NCBI GenBank assembly: GCA_001874265.1
Contig: MPDD01000014.1
Location: 1 to 62,164, forward strand
Reading direction: 5' to 3'
Length of the DNA stretch: 62,164 nt
From: Bacteroidetes bacterium MedPE-SWsnd-G1
GTDB lineage: Bacteria > Bacteroidota > Bacteroidia > Flavobacteriales > Flavobacteriaceae
Position 1 is the first letter of the stretch; every line of letters begins with the position of its first letter. Both the position numbers and the translations under genes were made by a program. This document shows, one piece after another, positions 10,773 through 19,485 of this stretch. The notes beneath the pieces were generated by a model that was given only the letters and a program-made list of their open reading frames with translations, did no database searches and had not been told where the DNA came from.

Positions 10773-11597
10773 TTACTTTTTACCAACCTTAAATAAGAAT
10801 TCCTTTTCTTCTTTGGTTAAACTCTCATAACCCGATTTGCTTATTTTGTCTAAAATACCATCTATTTTCTTTTGTTTGGCATTTTCTTCCTTATAAGAAG
10901 GTTTCCGTTTTATATTGTTCTTTTTATGAACGGTTCTAAGCGGTTTTTTATTTTTCGGTTTGAATAAATTTGCAATAGAATTGATAAACATTTCTAAAAA
11001 ACGACCGATATCATTGCCTTTTTCTAGTTGCTTTGTATATAAAAAACCGATAAGTGCACCACCCAAATGAGCCATATTTCCTCCAGGATTAGTCCCGTCC
11101 AAGCCAACAATACTAACACCAACATAAATTGCAGTAATTACCCATAATTTAACGCCACCAATAAGATTTAGACGTATTTCATAGTTTGGAATTTTAGTGG
11201 TTAGGCCTACTAAAACAGCCATAATTCCTGCAGAGGATCCAATTAGAAAACTAGGAGGAGCCATTAGTAAAAATGCGATTCCACCTGCTAGAATTCCAAA
11301 TAAAAAATAATTGATAAACTGTTTTGTAGTAAAGAAATTCAAAAATAAATTTCCAACATAGTATAAGAATAATAGGTTGAAGAGGACATGAATAAAACTT
11401 CCATGAAAGAAACCATATGTTAAGATGGTCCAAGGTTGTGTTAAGAATACTTCAAGAGATGGTTTTAATGTAAACCAATTAATAATAAAGTTTCTCGCAA
11501 TCAAAAAAGGAATAAACGTAGCAACTTGAATGTAGATTAACTTCTCTACAGGATTTGCTTGGTTATAGGCTCTTTTTATGTCGTTAATAAAACTCAT
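10773..11597 (-). CDS. Rhomboid-family intramembrane serine protease (second copy)
   Basis: A 274-residue polytopic protein with six or more membrane segments and a rhomboid catalytic dyad: Ser122 in IGSSAGI and His177 in NMAHLGG. The loop HGSFIHVLFNL matches the family's conserved oxyanion-region HGxxxHxxxN. The GxSG motif is GSSA here, a tolerated change because Ser and His remain. A basic cytoplasmic tail (residues 205-274, rich in Lys) follows the core. Its start codon abuts the stop of the preceding rhomboid gene, so the two are translated from one message. Substrates are unknown. Confidence 0.85.
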   Translation of the reverse strand: MSFINDIKRAYNQANPVEKLIYIQVATFIPFLIARNFIINWFTLKPSLEVFLTQPWTILTYGFFHGSFIHVLFNLLFLYYVGNLFLNFFTTKQFINYFLFGILAGGIAFLLMAPPSFLIGSSAGIMAVLVGLTTKIPNYEIRLNLIGGVKLWVITAIYVGVSIVGLDGTNPGGNMAHLGGALIGFLYTKQLEKGNDIGRFLEMFINSIANLFKPKNKKPLRTVHKKNNIKRKPSYKEENAKQKKIDGILDKISKSGYESLTKEEKEFLFKVGKK

Positions 11598-12332
11598 TTA
11601 GTTCCAACGTGTAAATTGATTTTTCTTCCAATACCAAGCAATTATAAAACCAATTATGGCGCCGCCGATATGAGCAAAATGAGCGACATTACCAACAGAA
11701 TATTTAGTCAATCCAAAGAACAAATCACCAAATATAATTACAGGTATAAAATATTTTGCCGGAATTGGAATAGGGAAAAAGATCAATGCTAATTTCGCAT
11801 TTGGGAAAGCCATAGCAAATGCTACTAAAACCCCATAGACAGCACCAGAAGCACCTACCGCTGGTGTATGGTAAGTGCCGTAAAAAGAAGAAAGATCTGC
11901 TTGAGAAACATGCTCTAAAATTTGCGTGTTATAAGACCCTGAAATCAACATTGCTTGTATTTCTTCACTAGACATCCCAATATTTACTAACTGCTCATAG
12001 ACTCCGTTAAATTGATAATAATTAACTAAAGTATAGATAAGTCCAGCGCCAAGGCCAGCAGAGAAATAAAAGAATAAAAACTTATTACGACCCCACATTT
12101 GTTCAAGCGGCGTACCAAATGCCCATAAGCCATACATGTTAAATACAAGGTGCATCGTGCCTCCATGTACAAACATATGTGTCAGGAATTGCCAAAATCC
12201 AAAATTTTCATTTTCTGGAAAATATAAAGCTAGAGCATCTCCAAAGTTTACCTTTACTACAAAGATAAGCACATAAACAATTATGTTCGCAATAATTAAA
12301 TGTTTAACCGCATCGGTTATTCGATTCATCAT
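11598..12332 (-). CDS. Rhomboid-family intramembrane serine protease (first copy)
   Basis: A 244-residue six-helix rhomboid with a complete active site: catalytic Ser162 in VGASGAVYG, His221 in AHFAHIGGA, and the HGGTMHLVFNMYGLW block. The start overlaps the mutL stop (two consecutive ATGs, at 12332 and 12329, around the TGA), which indicates translational coupling. Rhomboids cleave membrane proteins within their helices. Tandem rhomboids downstream of mutL appear typical of flavobacterial gene order, from family knowledge rather than from this sequence. Confidence 0.88.
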   Translation of the reverse strand: MMNRITDAVKHLIIANIIVYVLIFVVKVNFGDALALYFPENENFGFWQFLTHMFVHGGTMHLVFNMYGLWAFGTPLEQMWGRNKFLFFYFSAGLGAGLIYTLVNYYQFNGVYEQLVNIGMSSEEIQAMLISGSYNTQILEHVSQADLSSFYGTYHTPAVGASGAVYGVLVAFAMAFPNAKLALIFFPIPIPAKYFIPVIIFGDLFFGLTKYSVGNVAHFAHIGGAIIGFIIAWYWKKNQFTRWN

Positions 12333-14161
12333 AGGTCAAATTTTTTATCTATTTCATTTAATTCCATCGAGATAAATGTTGGTTTACCAAATGGAGAATG
12401 ATTAGGTTCTTTACATGAGAATAAATCTTCTACTAGAGATTCCTGTTCCTCAACATTTAATGTTTTTCCATTTTTAATGGCTAAACTCTTAGCCATGCTT
12501 TTTGCCATTATATCTATTTGGCTAAAACTGGTTTCTGGAATTTCATTTTTTATATCTTCTAACAATTGTTCTAAAACGGAAATAACTTGACTTTCGTTTA
12601 TCGCAACCGGAATTCCGGACACAACTATTTTTTCATCTTCAATTTTGTCGAATAGAAACCCTGTACTTTCAATGTCAGATCTTAGTTCTTTAATCAATAG
12701 TATATCATCTTTAGATAAATTAATATCTAACGGAAAGAGCAGTTGTTGGCTCATAGCGTCATTCACCGTAATATGTGTTAAGTATTCTTCATACAAAATA
12801 CGTTGATGAGCTAGGTTTTGGTTGATGAAAACTATTCCAGATTTAATTGAACTTACAATATATTTTCGATGTATTTGATGCGTTTTTGAAATGCTTTCTT
12901 TTGCATCGAACAATTCAGTTTCAATTAATTCAGATTGCACTTCTATATTTTTAATATCAATTTCGGGAGTTTTTATATCTACATATAAACTTTCCCAATC
13001 CTGTTTTTGTTCTCTTTTATAAGGGAAACTGATTGATTTTTGTTCGTCTGATTTAAACGGATTGAAATCCCTATCAATTGTTATTTGAGGTGCTTTTGAA
13101 ACTTTTTTATCTTTAAAGTTGTAAGGAGTGTCTAAACCTGCATCTCTATTAAAATCTAATACTGGAGACACGTTATACTGACCCAAACTATGCTTTACAG
13201 TTGCCCTGATAATAGCATATAATACCTTTTCATTATCAAATTTAACCTCCGTTTTTGTGGGGTGTATGTTTATATCAATAGTATTAGGTGGCACCGTTAG
13301 ATATAAGAAATATGAAGGATAATTACCAGGTAATATCAAATCTTCAAACGCACTATTAACCGCGTGATTTAAATAAGAATTCTTAATAAATCGGTCATTT
13401 ACAAAAAAGAACTGCTCACCACGTTTCTTTTTTACAAACTCTGGTTTTGTAACAAATCCGTTTAATTGAACCACGTCTGTATCTTCATTTACAGGAACCA
13501 GTCGCTCGTTTGTCTTTTTACCTAAAATAGCAACAATTCGCTGTCGTAGGTTAGAAGCATTTAATCGATACACTTCATTGTCGTTATGATACAATGAAAA
13601 TGAAATAGTTGGGTGTACCAGAGCAACACGCTGAAATTCATCTATTATATGTCTGGTTTCAACCTGATTTGATTTTAAGAAATTACGTCTTGCCGGTATA
13701 TTATAAAACAAGTTTTTAACCGATAAAGAAGTTCCAGTAGGAGTAGAGACCACATCTTGCAATGTAATTTCGCTCCCTTCAATTTTAATGTGAGTTCCTA
13801 ATTCTTGTAAATCTAGTTTGGTTTTTAATTCTATGTGAGCAATGGCCGCAATTGAAGCGAGTGCTTCACCACGAAATCCTTTTGTTTGTAAATTAAATAA
13901 GTCTTCGGCTGTTCTGATTTTTGATGTGGCGTGTCTTTCGAACGATAACCTTGCATCAGTTTCGCTCATTCCTTTGCCATTGTCAATTACTTGAATCAAC
14001 GCCTTTCCAGCATCCTTTAAAAGTAATTTTATATTGGTGGCTCCGGCATCGATAGAATTCTCTAGTAATTCCTTTACTACTGAAGCAGGACGTTGCACAA
14101 CCTCTCCCGCAGCAATTTGATTTGCTACATGGTCAGGTAAAAGTTGAATAATATCTGACAT
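12329..14161 (-). CDS. mutL: DNA mismatch repair protein MutL with altered endonuclease motifs
   Basis: Couples mismatch recognition by MutS to strand removal. The N-terminal GHKL ATPase is intact (VVKELLENSIDAG, DNGKGM, RHATSKI, TKGFRGEALASI), followed by the transducer domain with DINIHPTKTEVKF near 296-308. The C-terminal dimerisation domain is present. In nicking MutL proteins this domain carries DQHA(X)2E(X)4E; here the corresponding stretch at 447-459 reads NQNLAHQRILYEE, so the Asp and His are replaced. The usual CPHGRPT zinc motif corresponds to SPFGKPT at 589-595. Endonuclease activity may therefore be lost. The gene overlaps its upstream neighbour by one base (TAATG). Confidence 0.95.
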   Translation of the reverse strand: MSDIIQLLPDHVANQIAAGEVVQRPASVVKELLENSIDAGATNIKLLLKDAGKALIQVIDNGKGMSETDARLSFERHATSKIRTAEDLFNLQTKGFRGEALASIAAIAHIELKTKLDLQELGTHIKIEGSEITLQDVVSTPTGTSLSVKNLFYNIPARRNFLKSNQVETRHIIDEFQRVALVHPTISFSLYHNDNEVYRLNASNLRQRIVAILGKKTNERLVPVNEDTDVVQLNGFVTKPEFVKKKRGEQFFFVNDRFIKNSYLNHAVNSAFEDLILPGNYPSYFLYLTVPPNTIDINIHPTKTEVKFDNEKVLYAIIRATVKHSLGQYNVSPVLDFNRDAGLDTPYNFKDKKVSKAPQITIDRDFNPFKSDEQKSISFPYKREQKQDWESLYVDIKTPEIDIKNIEVQSELIETELFDAKESISKTHQIHRKYIVSSIKSGIVFINQNLAHQRILYEEYLTHITVNDAMSQQLLFPLDINLSKDDILLIKELRSDIESTGFLFDKIEDEKIVVSGIPVAINESQVISVLEQLLEDIKNEIPETSFSQIDIMAKSMAKSLAIKNGKTLNVEEQESLVEDLFSCKEPNHSPFGKPTFISMELNEIDKKFDL

Positions 14162-14439
14162 TAAAACAGTTTGTGGAGTTCAAATAGATAAGCCACAATT
14201 CCTACTAAAATGGTAATGATTAAAGCAAGTCTTCTAGTTGTACCCTTATCTGCTGCAGCTTTTGTATTTCTAACCCAATCGTTTTTTAGATTGTTTTTGG
14301 TTAATTTTATTTGACCAATTGATTCGTTTTCCTCTTGTTCATTTTGTAAATTAGCAATACGCTCCTTACGCTCGCTATAATACCTAGGCTTATAGTCGAA
14401 AACATAATATTTGCGTGGTTTAAATGCTTTACCGAACAT
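14161..14439 (-). CDS. Small single-span membrane protein upstream of mutL
   Basis: A 92-residue protein of unknown function. It has a basic, Tyr-rich N-terminus (FKPRKYYVFDYKPRYYSERKER), a polar middle and one C-terminal membrane segment (RLALIITILVGIVAYLF). Homologues at this position have been labelled riboflavin synthase subunit beta in databases, but nothing in the sequence resembles a riboflavin enzyme; the label probably comes from the neighbouring ribH. It is translationally coupled to mutL through a TAATG overlap. Confidence 0.7.
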   Translation of the reverse strand: MFGKAFKPRKYYVFDYKPRYYSERKERIANLQNEQEENESIGQIKLTKNNLKNDWVRNTKAAADKGTTRRLALIITILVGIVAYLFELHKLF

Positions 14440-14564
14440 GTTTTAAATGAATTTAATTAGGTTGTTTCAAAACTACATAAATATTCAATGGTGGTCAAGT
14501 TTTACCATCAATTTTAAGAGAGATTTATGACCCAATATAAATGCGTTAAAAGCTTCTGTTCTAT

Positions 14565-15035
14565 TTAAAGAACGGCCATTTTTATTGCAGTAACTGCAGC
14601 CTCAGTTCCCTTATTTCCATGTTTACCACCTGATCTGTCAATAGATTGTTGCATGGTATTGTCTGTTAAAACACAGAATATAGTCGGAACATCAAACTGT
14701 AAGTTCAAATCTTTGATGCCCTGTGTAACGCCTTCACAAACGAAATCGAAGTGCTTTGTCTCCCCTTGAATTACACAACCAATAGCAATAACAGCATCTA
14801 CTTTTCCAGTTTGAAGCATTTTTTTACACCCAAAAATCAATTCGAAACTCCCAGGCACATCCATTCTTACAATGTTGTCTTCTGACACATTGTTTTCTAA
14901 AAGTGTTTCTTTTGCGCCATTAAATAAGCCTTCAGTAATGTTGTCATTCCATTCTGAAACAACAATCCCAAACCGAAGGTCCTTCGCGTTTGGGATTGTT
15001 GATTTATCGTATGTTGATAAATTCGTTGTTGCCAT
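14565..15035 (-). CDS. ribH: 6,7-dimethyl-8-ribityllumazine synthase
   Basis: Condenses 3,4-dihydroxy-2-butanone 4-phosphate with the pyrimidine diamine in the penultimate step of riboflavin synthesis. At 156 residues it is full length. Family motifs are visible: [42 protein letters not shown] with the catalytic His, and the TDNTMQQ region followed by GNKGTEAA. It lies 12 bases after a TPR-protein gene, so the two probably share a message. The butanone-phosphate enzyme RibB is encoded 19 kb away at 34475-35605. Confidence 0.95.
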   Translation of the reverse strand: MATTNLSTYDKSTIPNAKDLRFGIVVSEWNDNITEGLFNGAKETLLENNVSEDNIVRMDVPGSFELIFGCKKMLQTGKVDAVIAIGCVIQGETKHFDFVCEGVTQGIKDLNLQFDVPTIFCVLTDNTMQQSIDRSGGKHGNKGTEAAVTAIKMAVL

Positions 15036-15047
15036 AATCGTTTTTAA

Positions 15048-15818
15048 TTATTTCGAATATGTTGCTTTACTGATATAAATATCGATGTTTTTTGCCTCTT
15101 CTGAGTTAGGGAAATCTTTTTTGATTCTTTCAAAGTGACTAACTGCTTTTGATGCTTTATCTAATTCTAATGCCATATTCCCAGCTTTAAACAAGAATAA
15201 AGGAGTAGAAAAATCATTGGTTCTTAAATTGGCTGCTTGCTCATAATAGTTCAAAGCATCTTCTAATTGATTTAAATCTGCAAATGCATCACCAATCGCT
15301 CCTTTTGCAACGGGGCCTAACAATTCATCCTCAGAATTGAATTTCTCTAAATAGTCAATTCCTTCTTCGTATTGTTTTAATTTTAAATAAGAAATACCAG
15401 CATAATAATTTGCTAAGTTTCCAGATTTAGTTCCAGAGAACTCATCTGCGATATCAACAAATCCATATTTTCCTTCTCCACCTTCTAAACTCATCACAAA
15501 TAAAGAGTCTGCAGAAACAGTACTGATAATTGCTTTATCGAAATATTGTTTAGGGAAAGCCAATTCATCTGCAGCCATTTTTTCATTTGGCTCATTAACA
15601 AATTTTAAATACCCTAAATACCCTAAAATACCGATTACAATTAAACCTAGGACAATAAAAATGTTTTGTTGGTTTTTAATAACCCATGCCTCAGATCTTG
15701 ATGCTGTTTCATCTAAAGTGTTAAATACTTCAGCAGTTGTACTATTTTGCTCTACTGCCGATTTAACTTCGTTATTATTTCCTTTAACTTTATTTCCTCT
15801 TTTTTTATAAGTTGCCAT
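15048..15818 (-). CDS. Membrane-anchored TPR protein, YfgM-like
   Basis: A 256-residue protein with a basic N-terminus, one membrane helix at about 52-70 (NIFIVLGLIVIGILGYLGYL) and a C-terminal tetratricopeptide region (LKLKQYEEGIDYLEKF, AFADLNQLEDALNYYEQA, LDKASKAVSHFERI). This is the layout of YfgM/DUF2133 proteins that sit in the inner membrane near the secretion machinery. Its partner is not visible here. The recF gene is divergent, 113 bases away, and ribH follows closely in the same direction. Confidence 0.75.
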   Translation of the reverse strand: MATYKKRGNKVKGNNNEVKSAVEQNSTTAEVFNTLDETASRSEAWVIKNQQNIFIVLGLIVIGILGYLGYLKFVNEPNEKMAADELAFPKQYFDKAIISTVSADSLFVMSLEGGEGKYGFVDIADEFSGTKSGNLANYYAGISYLKLKQYEEGIDYLEKFNSEDELLGPVAKGAIGDAFADLNQLEDALNYYEQAANLRTNDFSTPLFLFKAGNMALELDKASKAVSHFERIKKDFPNSEEAKNIDIYISKATYSK

Positions 15819-15931
15819 TATCTTCTTAAATTTGTAGGCGCAAAAGTAAGGTTTTTAATTGGAAAGTAAAAAACCAAATTTTGGGAATTTTTCAATATTT
15901 TTAATTATTCATTTTCAAGTGAAAAACTAGC

Positions 15932-17011
15932 ATGCATCTTAAGAAACTATACCTTTTGAATTTTAAAAATTTTGACTCTCAAACATTTGATTTTCAGGAA
16001 AAAATAAACTGTTTTGTTGGGAATAATGGCGTCGGAAAAACGAATGTTTTAGATGCTATATATTATTTGTCTTTTGGTAAAAGTTATTTCAATCCTATTG
16101 CAAGTCAGAATATTAAGCACGGACAGGAGTTTTTTATGGTTGAAGGAGAGTATGACATTAACGAAAGGATTGAAACTTTTGTCTGTAGTTTAAAACGTGG
16201 GTCTAAGAAGGTTATTAAGCGGAATGATAAGGAATACGAAAAATTTTCTGAGCATATCGGGCATTTGCCCTTGGTTATTATTTCGCCAGCTGATCGTGAT
16301 TTGATAGTAGAAGGGAGTGATGTCCGTAGAAAATTTATAGACAGTGTCATTTCTCAATCGGACAAACTTTATTTAAAAACGCTTATTAATTATAATAAGG
16401 TATTGCAGCAACGTAATGCATTATTAAAATACTTTGCTGCAAATCGAACGTTTGATGCTTTGAATTTAAATGTTTATAACGAGCAATTAGAGCAATACGG
16501 AACCATTATTCATCAAAAAAGAACATCTTTTTTAGAGGTGTTTACTCCCATATTTGAGGAGCGGTATAAGATGATTTCGAACGAAAAAGAGTCTGTTAAA
16601 TTGGTATACAAAACACAATTGGATACTGCTAAACTGACGGAGTTGTTATTACAGTCCTTAGATAAAGATAGAATGTTACAATACACAACAGTTGGTATTC
16701 ATAAAGATGATTTGGCTTTTGAAATTGATGAATTTCCAATTAAAAAATTTGGAAGTCAAGGGCAACAGAAATCATTTTTAGTGGCATTAAAATTGGCGCA
16801 ATTTGAATTTATTCGAAGGCAATCTAATAAAAAACCTATTTTATTGCTCGATGATATTTTTGATAAATTAGATGATACGAGAGTCGCACAAATTGTAGCT
16901 TTGGTAAATGAAGATAATTTTGGGCAATTATTTATTAGTGATACACACAAAGAAAGAACTGAGGAAGTTGTAAAGAGAACCAATCAACCTTACCAAATAT
17001 TTACACTGTAA
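15932..17011 (+). CDS. recF: DNA replication and repair protein RecF
   Basis: SMC-like ATPase that helps load RecA at gapped DNA. The 359 residues contain Walker A GNNGVGKT (30-37), the ABC signature-like [17 protein letters not shown], Walker [14 protein letters not shown] and the following SDTHKE. The usual RecF block [25 protein letters not shown] is also present. It ends in a TAATG overlap with a DciA-like gene, an arrangement seen in many bacteria. Confidence 0.96.
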   Translation: MHLKKLYLLNFKNFDSQTFDFQEKINCFVGNNGVGKTNVLDAIYYLSFGKSYFNPIASQNIKHGQEFFMVEGEYDINERIETFVCSLKRGSKKVIKRNDKEYEKFSEHIGHLPLVIISPADRDLIVEGSDVRRKFIDSVISQSDKLYLKTLINYNKVLQQRNALLKYFAANRTFDALNLNVYNEQLEQYGTIIHQKRTSFLEVFTPIFEERYKMISNEKESVKLVYKTQLDTAKLTELLLQSLDKDRMLQYTTVGIHKDDLAFEIDEFPIKKFGSQGQQKSFLVALKLAQFEFIRRQSNKKPILLLDDIFDKLDDTRVAQIVALVNEDNFGQLFISDTHKERTEEVVKRTNQPYQIFTL

Positions 17012-17307
17012 TGGCAAAAAGAGAAAATAATTATTCGAGTATAGAGGATTTAATGAAGGTTGTAATTAAGGAGAATAATTTAACCAAAGGAATGAACCAG
17101 ATGAATGTAAAGGATGTTTGGGCAAACCTAATGGGTAATGGAGTAGTAAGTTATACCGAAAGTGTGCAATTGCAAAACAAAACTTTAATAGTTAAATTAA
17201 AATCTTCAGTTCTACGAGAAGAATTAAGTTACGGTAAGGAAAAGATAATAAAAATGTTGAATGATGAACTAGGGGAAGAGTTGATTACAAAACTAATGCT
17301 TGTTTAA
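17011..17307 (+). CDS. DUF721/DciA-like protein
   Basis: A 98-residue protein of the DUF721 family, which includes DciA, the factor thought to assist the replicative helicase in bacteria that lack DnaC. The KH-like pattern is visible in WANLMGNGVVSYTESVQLQNKTLIVKL followed by SSVLREELSYGKEKII. It overlaps recF by one base and is translationally coupled to it, which fits a replication or repair role. Confidence 0.8.
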   Translation: MAKRENNYSSIEDLMKVVIKENNLTKGMNQMNVKDVWANLMGNGVVSYTESVQLQNKTLIVKLKSSVLREELSYGKEKIIKMLNDELGEELITKLMLV

Positions 17308-17312
17308 ATCAT

Positions 17313-17693
17313 TTATTTAGCAACGTTTTCCTGGCACCATTTTCTTCCTGATTCTAAATTGTCAAACAATTTAAATTCCCACGTAAATTCTTCTTGACGC
17401 TTAATAACTTCATTCATTACCATTCTTATATTTGTTTCGAGGGCAATAATGGCTACTTTAATCTGAGGATTCCATGTAGAAGAGAATAGTGTAATAAGTC
17501 TCAGTGTTTCGAGATAATCCTTGGGAGGAGTGTAAGAAATGATTTCTGTAAAATCAAAGATTAATAGGTCGAGTTTTTTAATGCTTACATTTTCTACAAT
17601 GTCGATAAAAGCATCTTTAATTTCATACGCTTTAACTTCACCTTCGAAATTGGCGATAACTCTATCTTTTAAAAATTTTAATTCAAAACTCAT
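17313..17693 (-). CDS. STAS/SpoIIAA-like protein of unknown function
   Basis: A 126-residue soluble protein with an alternating strand-helix pattern (VIANFEGEVKAYEIKDAFID, KLDLLIFDFTEI, IKVAIIALETNIRMVMN, FKLFDNLESGRKWCQ) resembling the SpoIIAA-like/STAS-like fold. No enzymatic residues are evident. It converges with the recF-DciA pair with only five bases between the stops. Its function is not known. Confidence 0.55.
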   Translation of the reverse strand: MSFELKFLKDRVIANFEGEVKAYEIKDAFIDIVENVSIKKLDLLIFDFTEIISYTPPKDYLETLRLITLFSSTWNPQIKVAIIALETNIRMVMNEVIKRQEEFTWEFKLFDNLESGRKWCQENVAK

Positions 17694-17764
17694 TTGGGGT
17701 GTGTCTTTAAAAACTTTAGTATAATAGTCGCTGCAAGTTTATAAATCATGAGGTTTAAAACAAG

Positions 17765-17794
17765 AAAATCGGTCAACTTTTGTTAACCGATTTT
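17765..17794 (-). terminator. Terminator after ndk
   Basis: AAAATCGGT (17765-17773) pairs with ACCGATTTT (17786-17794), and an inner AAC/GTT pairing extends the stem around a TTTT loop. On the minus strand a T-rich stretch follows. It lies 22 bases past the ndk stop. Confidence 0.75.
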
Positions 17795-17816
17795 TAATAA
17801 ATTATGAATGAGTAAT

Positions 17817-18236
17817 TTAGAATTGCTCTCTACCAGAAAAATGGAAGTTTCCTTCGATTTCTGCATTCTCATCACTATCAGATCCATGAACAGCATTTTC
17901 GCCCATAGATGCAGCATACAATTTTCTAATTGTACCTTCTGCAGCGTCCGCTGGGTTAGTTGCACCGATTAACGTTCTAAAGTCCTCTACAGCGTTATCT
18001 TTTTCTAAAATTGCAGCTACAATTGGTCCACGAGTCATATACTCAACCAATTCTCCAAAGAACGGACGTTCGTTGTGAACTGCGTAAAATGTCTCAGCAT
18101 CTTTTGTAGACATCTGTGTCATTTTCATCGCTACAATTCTAAATCCTGCAGCGTTAATTTTTTCTAATATTGCTCCTGTGTTTCCTTTTTCTAAAGAATC
18201 AGGCTTAAGCATTGTAAATGTTCTATTTGTTGCCAT
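17817..18236 (-). CDS. ndk: Nucleoside diphosphate kinase
   Basis: Transfers the gamma-phosphate from ATP to nucleoside diphosphates through a phosphohistidine. The 139 residues are the usual length. The catalytic His117 lies in [13 protein letters not shown], and the nucleotide-binding residues are in [17 protein letters not shown] and RTLIGATNP. It is monocistronic with its own terminator. Confidence 0.96.
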   Translation of the reverse strand: MATNRTFTMLKPDSLEKGNTGAILEKINAAGFRIVAMKMTQMSTKDAETFYAVHNERPFFGELVEYMTRGPIVAAILEKDNAVEDFRTLIGATNPADAAEGTIRKLYAASMGENAVHGSDSDENAEIEGNFHFSGREQF

Positions 18237-18336
18237 TTAATATAAATTTAAATCGGGTGCAAATGTATTGCTTTTTGTTTAAAATGTATAACAAGTTTAT
18301 ATAGGATTTTGTTAAAAATGCAAAATATGGAGAATC

Positions 18337-19380
18337 CTAGTACTGCTCTTTAATAGATTGTTGCAACTCGTTATTATTTCCTCTCATTTCCATAAGAACG
18401 GTATTCGATTCAAAATTAAATTTCAGGATTCCAAAACTTTGTTGATTTACCAATTCTCCTACGCGATATTTGTTGTCTTCTCCTAAATTGTTTGTTGCTG
18501 AATGTGTAAGTCCGCTAGAGGTAAAGTCTATTAAAGGGTATGAAAGTCCTTCTACAGATTTTTTAGAAAAATCAGAAATATGTCTATCTCCAGATAGTAA
18601 AATTGTGTTTTGTGCCTTAGAAGATTTTAATAGATCGGTCAATTTATCAACTTCATGCGGCATATTTCCCCAAGTTTCCCAGCCATGCTCTCCAGACAAT
18701 ACTTGAATACTGCTCAAAATTACATTAAAGTTCGCGTTTGAGTTTTTCAATTCTTTTTCTAACCATTCCCATTGCGCTGCTCCCAAAATAGTTCCTTCTC
18801 CATAAGTATTTGGTTTATATCTTTTGTAGGTGCCATCGTCGTTATTTGTAAGAGAAGTTCTAAAATACCGAGTATCTATAACAATTACTTTAACGGCATT
18901 TTTTCCTACGACAAAAGTTTTGGAGTGATATACTCCAGGACGCTGCCTTCTTGGACTGTTATCAGGGATATCTAAAAAATCTAGAAATAATTGTTGTGAT
19001 TCGGCCTTTTTAGGATATTCAGTTCCTCCATCATTTATTCCATAATCATGATCATCCCAAGTACCCATTACTTCAACTTTTGAAATAAAATCTGCATAGA
19101 TTTTATCTTCTTTTTGAACAGCGTAATTTTCCTTTAAAATAGCCATTTCATAGGTGTCAGAATAGATGATATCACCACCCCATAACCAAACATGCGGATT
19201 GCTTTTTAAAATTTCTTTCCAAAAATAATTCTCCTCGTTTTGATTGTTACAAGAGCCAAATGCAATAGTAAAATCGGATTTAAAGGGTTCTTCTACATTC
19301 GTTTTAATAGATTTTTGCTCTGTATTTTTGCAGGCAACGACAACTAATAGGGTAAGAAATAATATTTTAAAAGATTTCAT
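18337..19380 (-). CDS. PhoD-like alkaline phosphatase/phosphodiesterase lipoprotein
   Basis: A 347-residue lipoprotein (lipobox VVAC, Cys17) of the PhoD family, metallophosphatases that remove phosphate from phosphodi- or monoesters outside the cytoplasm. Visible motifs are FGSCNNQ near the start, LWGGDIIYSDTY, MGTWDDHDYGINDGG, VIVIDTRYFR, LLSGDRHISDF and DFTSSGLTHS. These carry the Asp, Asn and His ligands of the metal centre. It is divergent from the SorA-like gene, with which it shares about 100 bases of promoter region. Confidence 0.88.
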   Translation of the reverse strand: MKSFKILFLTLLVVVACKNTEQKSIKTNVEEPFKSDFTIAFGSCNNQNEENYFWKEILKSNPHVWLWGGDIIYSDTYEMAILKENYAVQKEDKIYADFISKVEVMGTWDDHDYGINDGGTEYPKKAESQQLFLDFLDIPDNSPRRQRPGVYHSKTFVVGKNAVKVIVIDTRYFRTSLTNNDDGTYKRYKPNTYGEGTILGAAQWEWLEKELKNSNANFNVILSSIQVLSGEHGWETWGNMPHEVDKLTDLLKSSKAQNTILLSGDRHISDFSKKSVEGLSYPLIDFTSSGLTHSATNNLGEDNKYRVGELVNQQSFGILKFNFESNTVLMEMRGNNNELQQSIKEQY

Positions 19381-19485
19381 AAGTTCAGATTATTTGAATC
19401 GCAAATATATCGAAATGATTTTGCTGTTGACCTATTTTCATTGTCTCTATTTGTTCTATATTTGAATGCATAAGAATGAATTATT

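Noticed and set aside
14161-14439. Database-style label riboflavin synthase subunit beta for the 92-residue protein
   Set aside because: The sequence has a basic N-terminus and one membrane helix and no riboflavin synthase features. The label appears to come from the adjacent ribH.
14488-14515. Short hairpin TGGTGGT/ACCATCA between ribH and the small membrane protein
   Set aside because: The stem is only 7 bp with a G-U pair, and there is no T-run; too weak to call a terminator.
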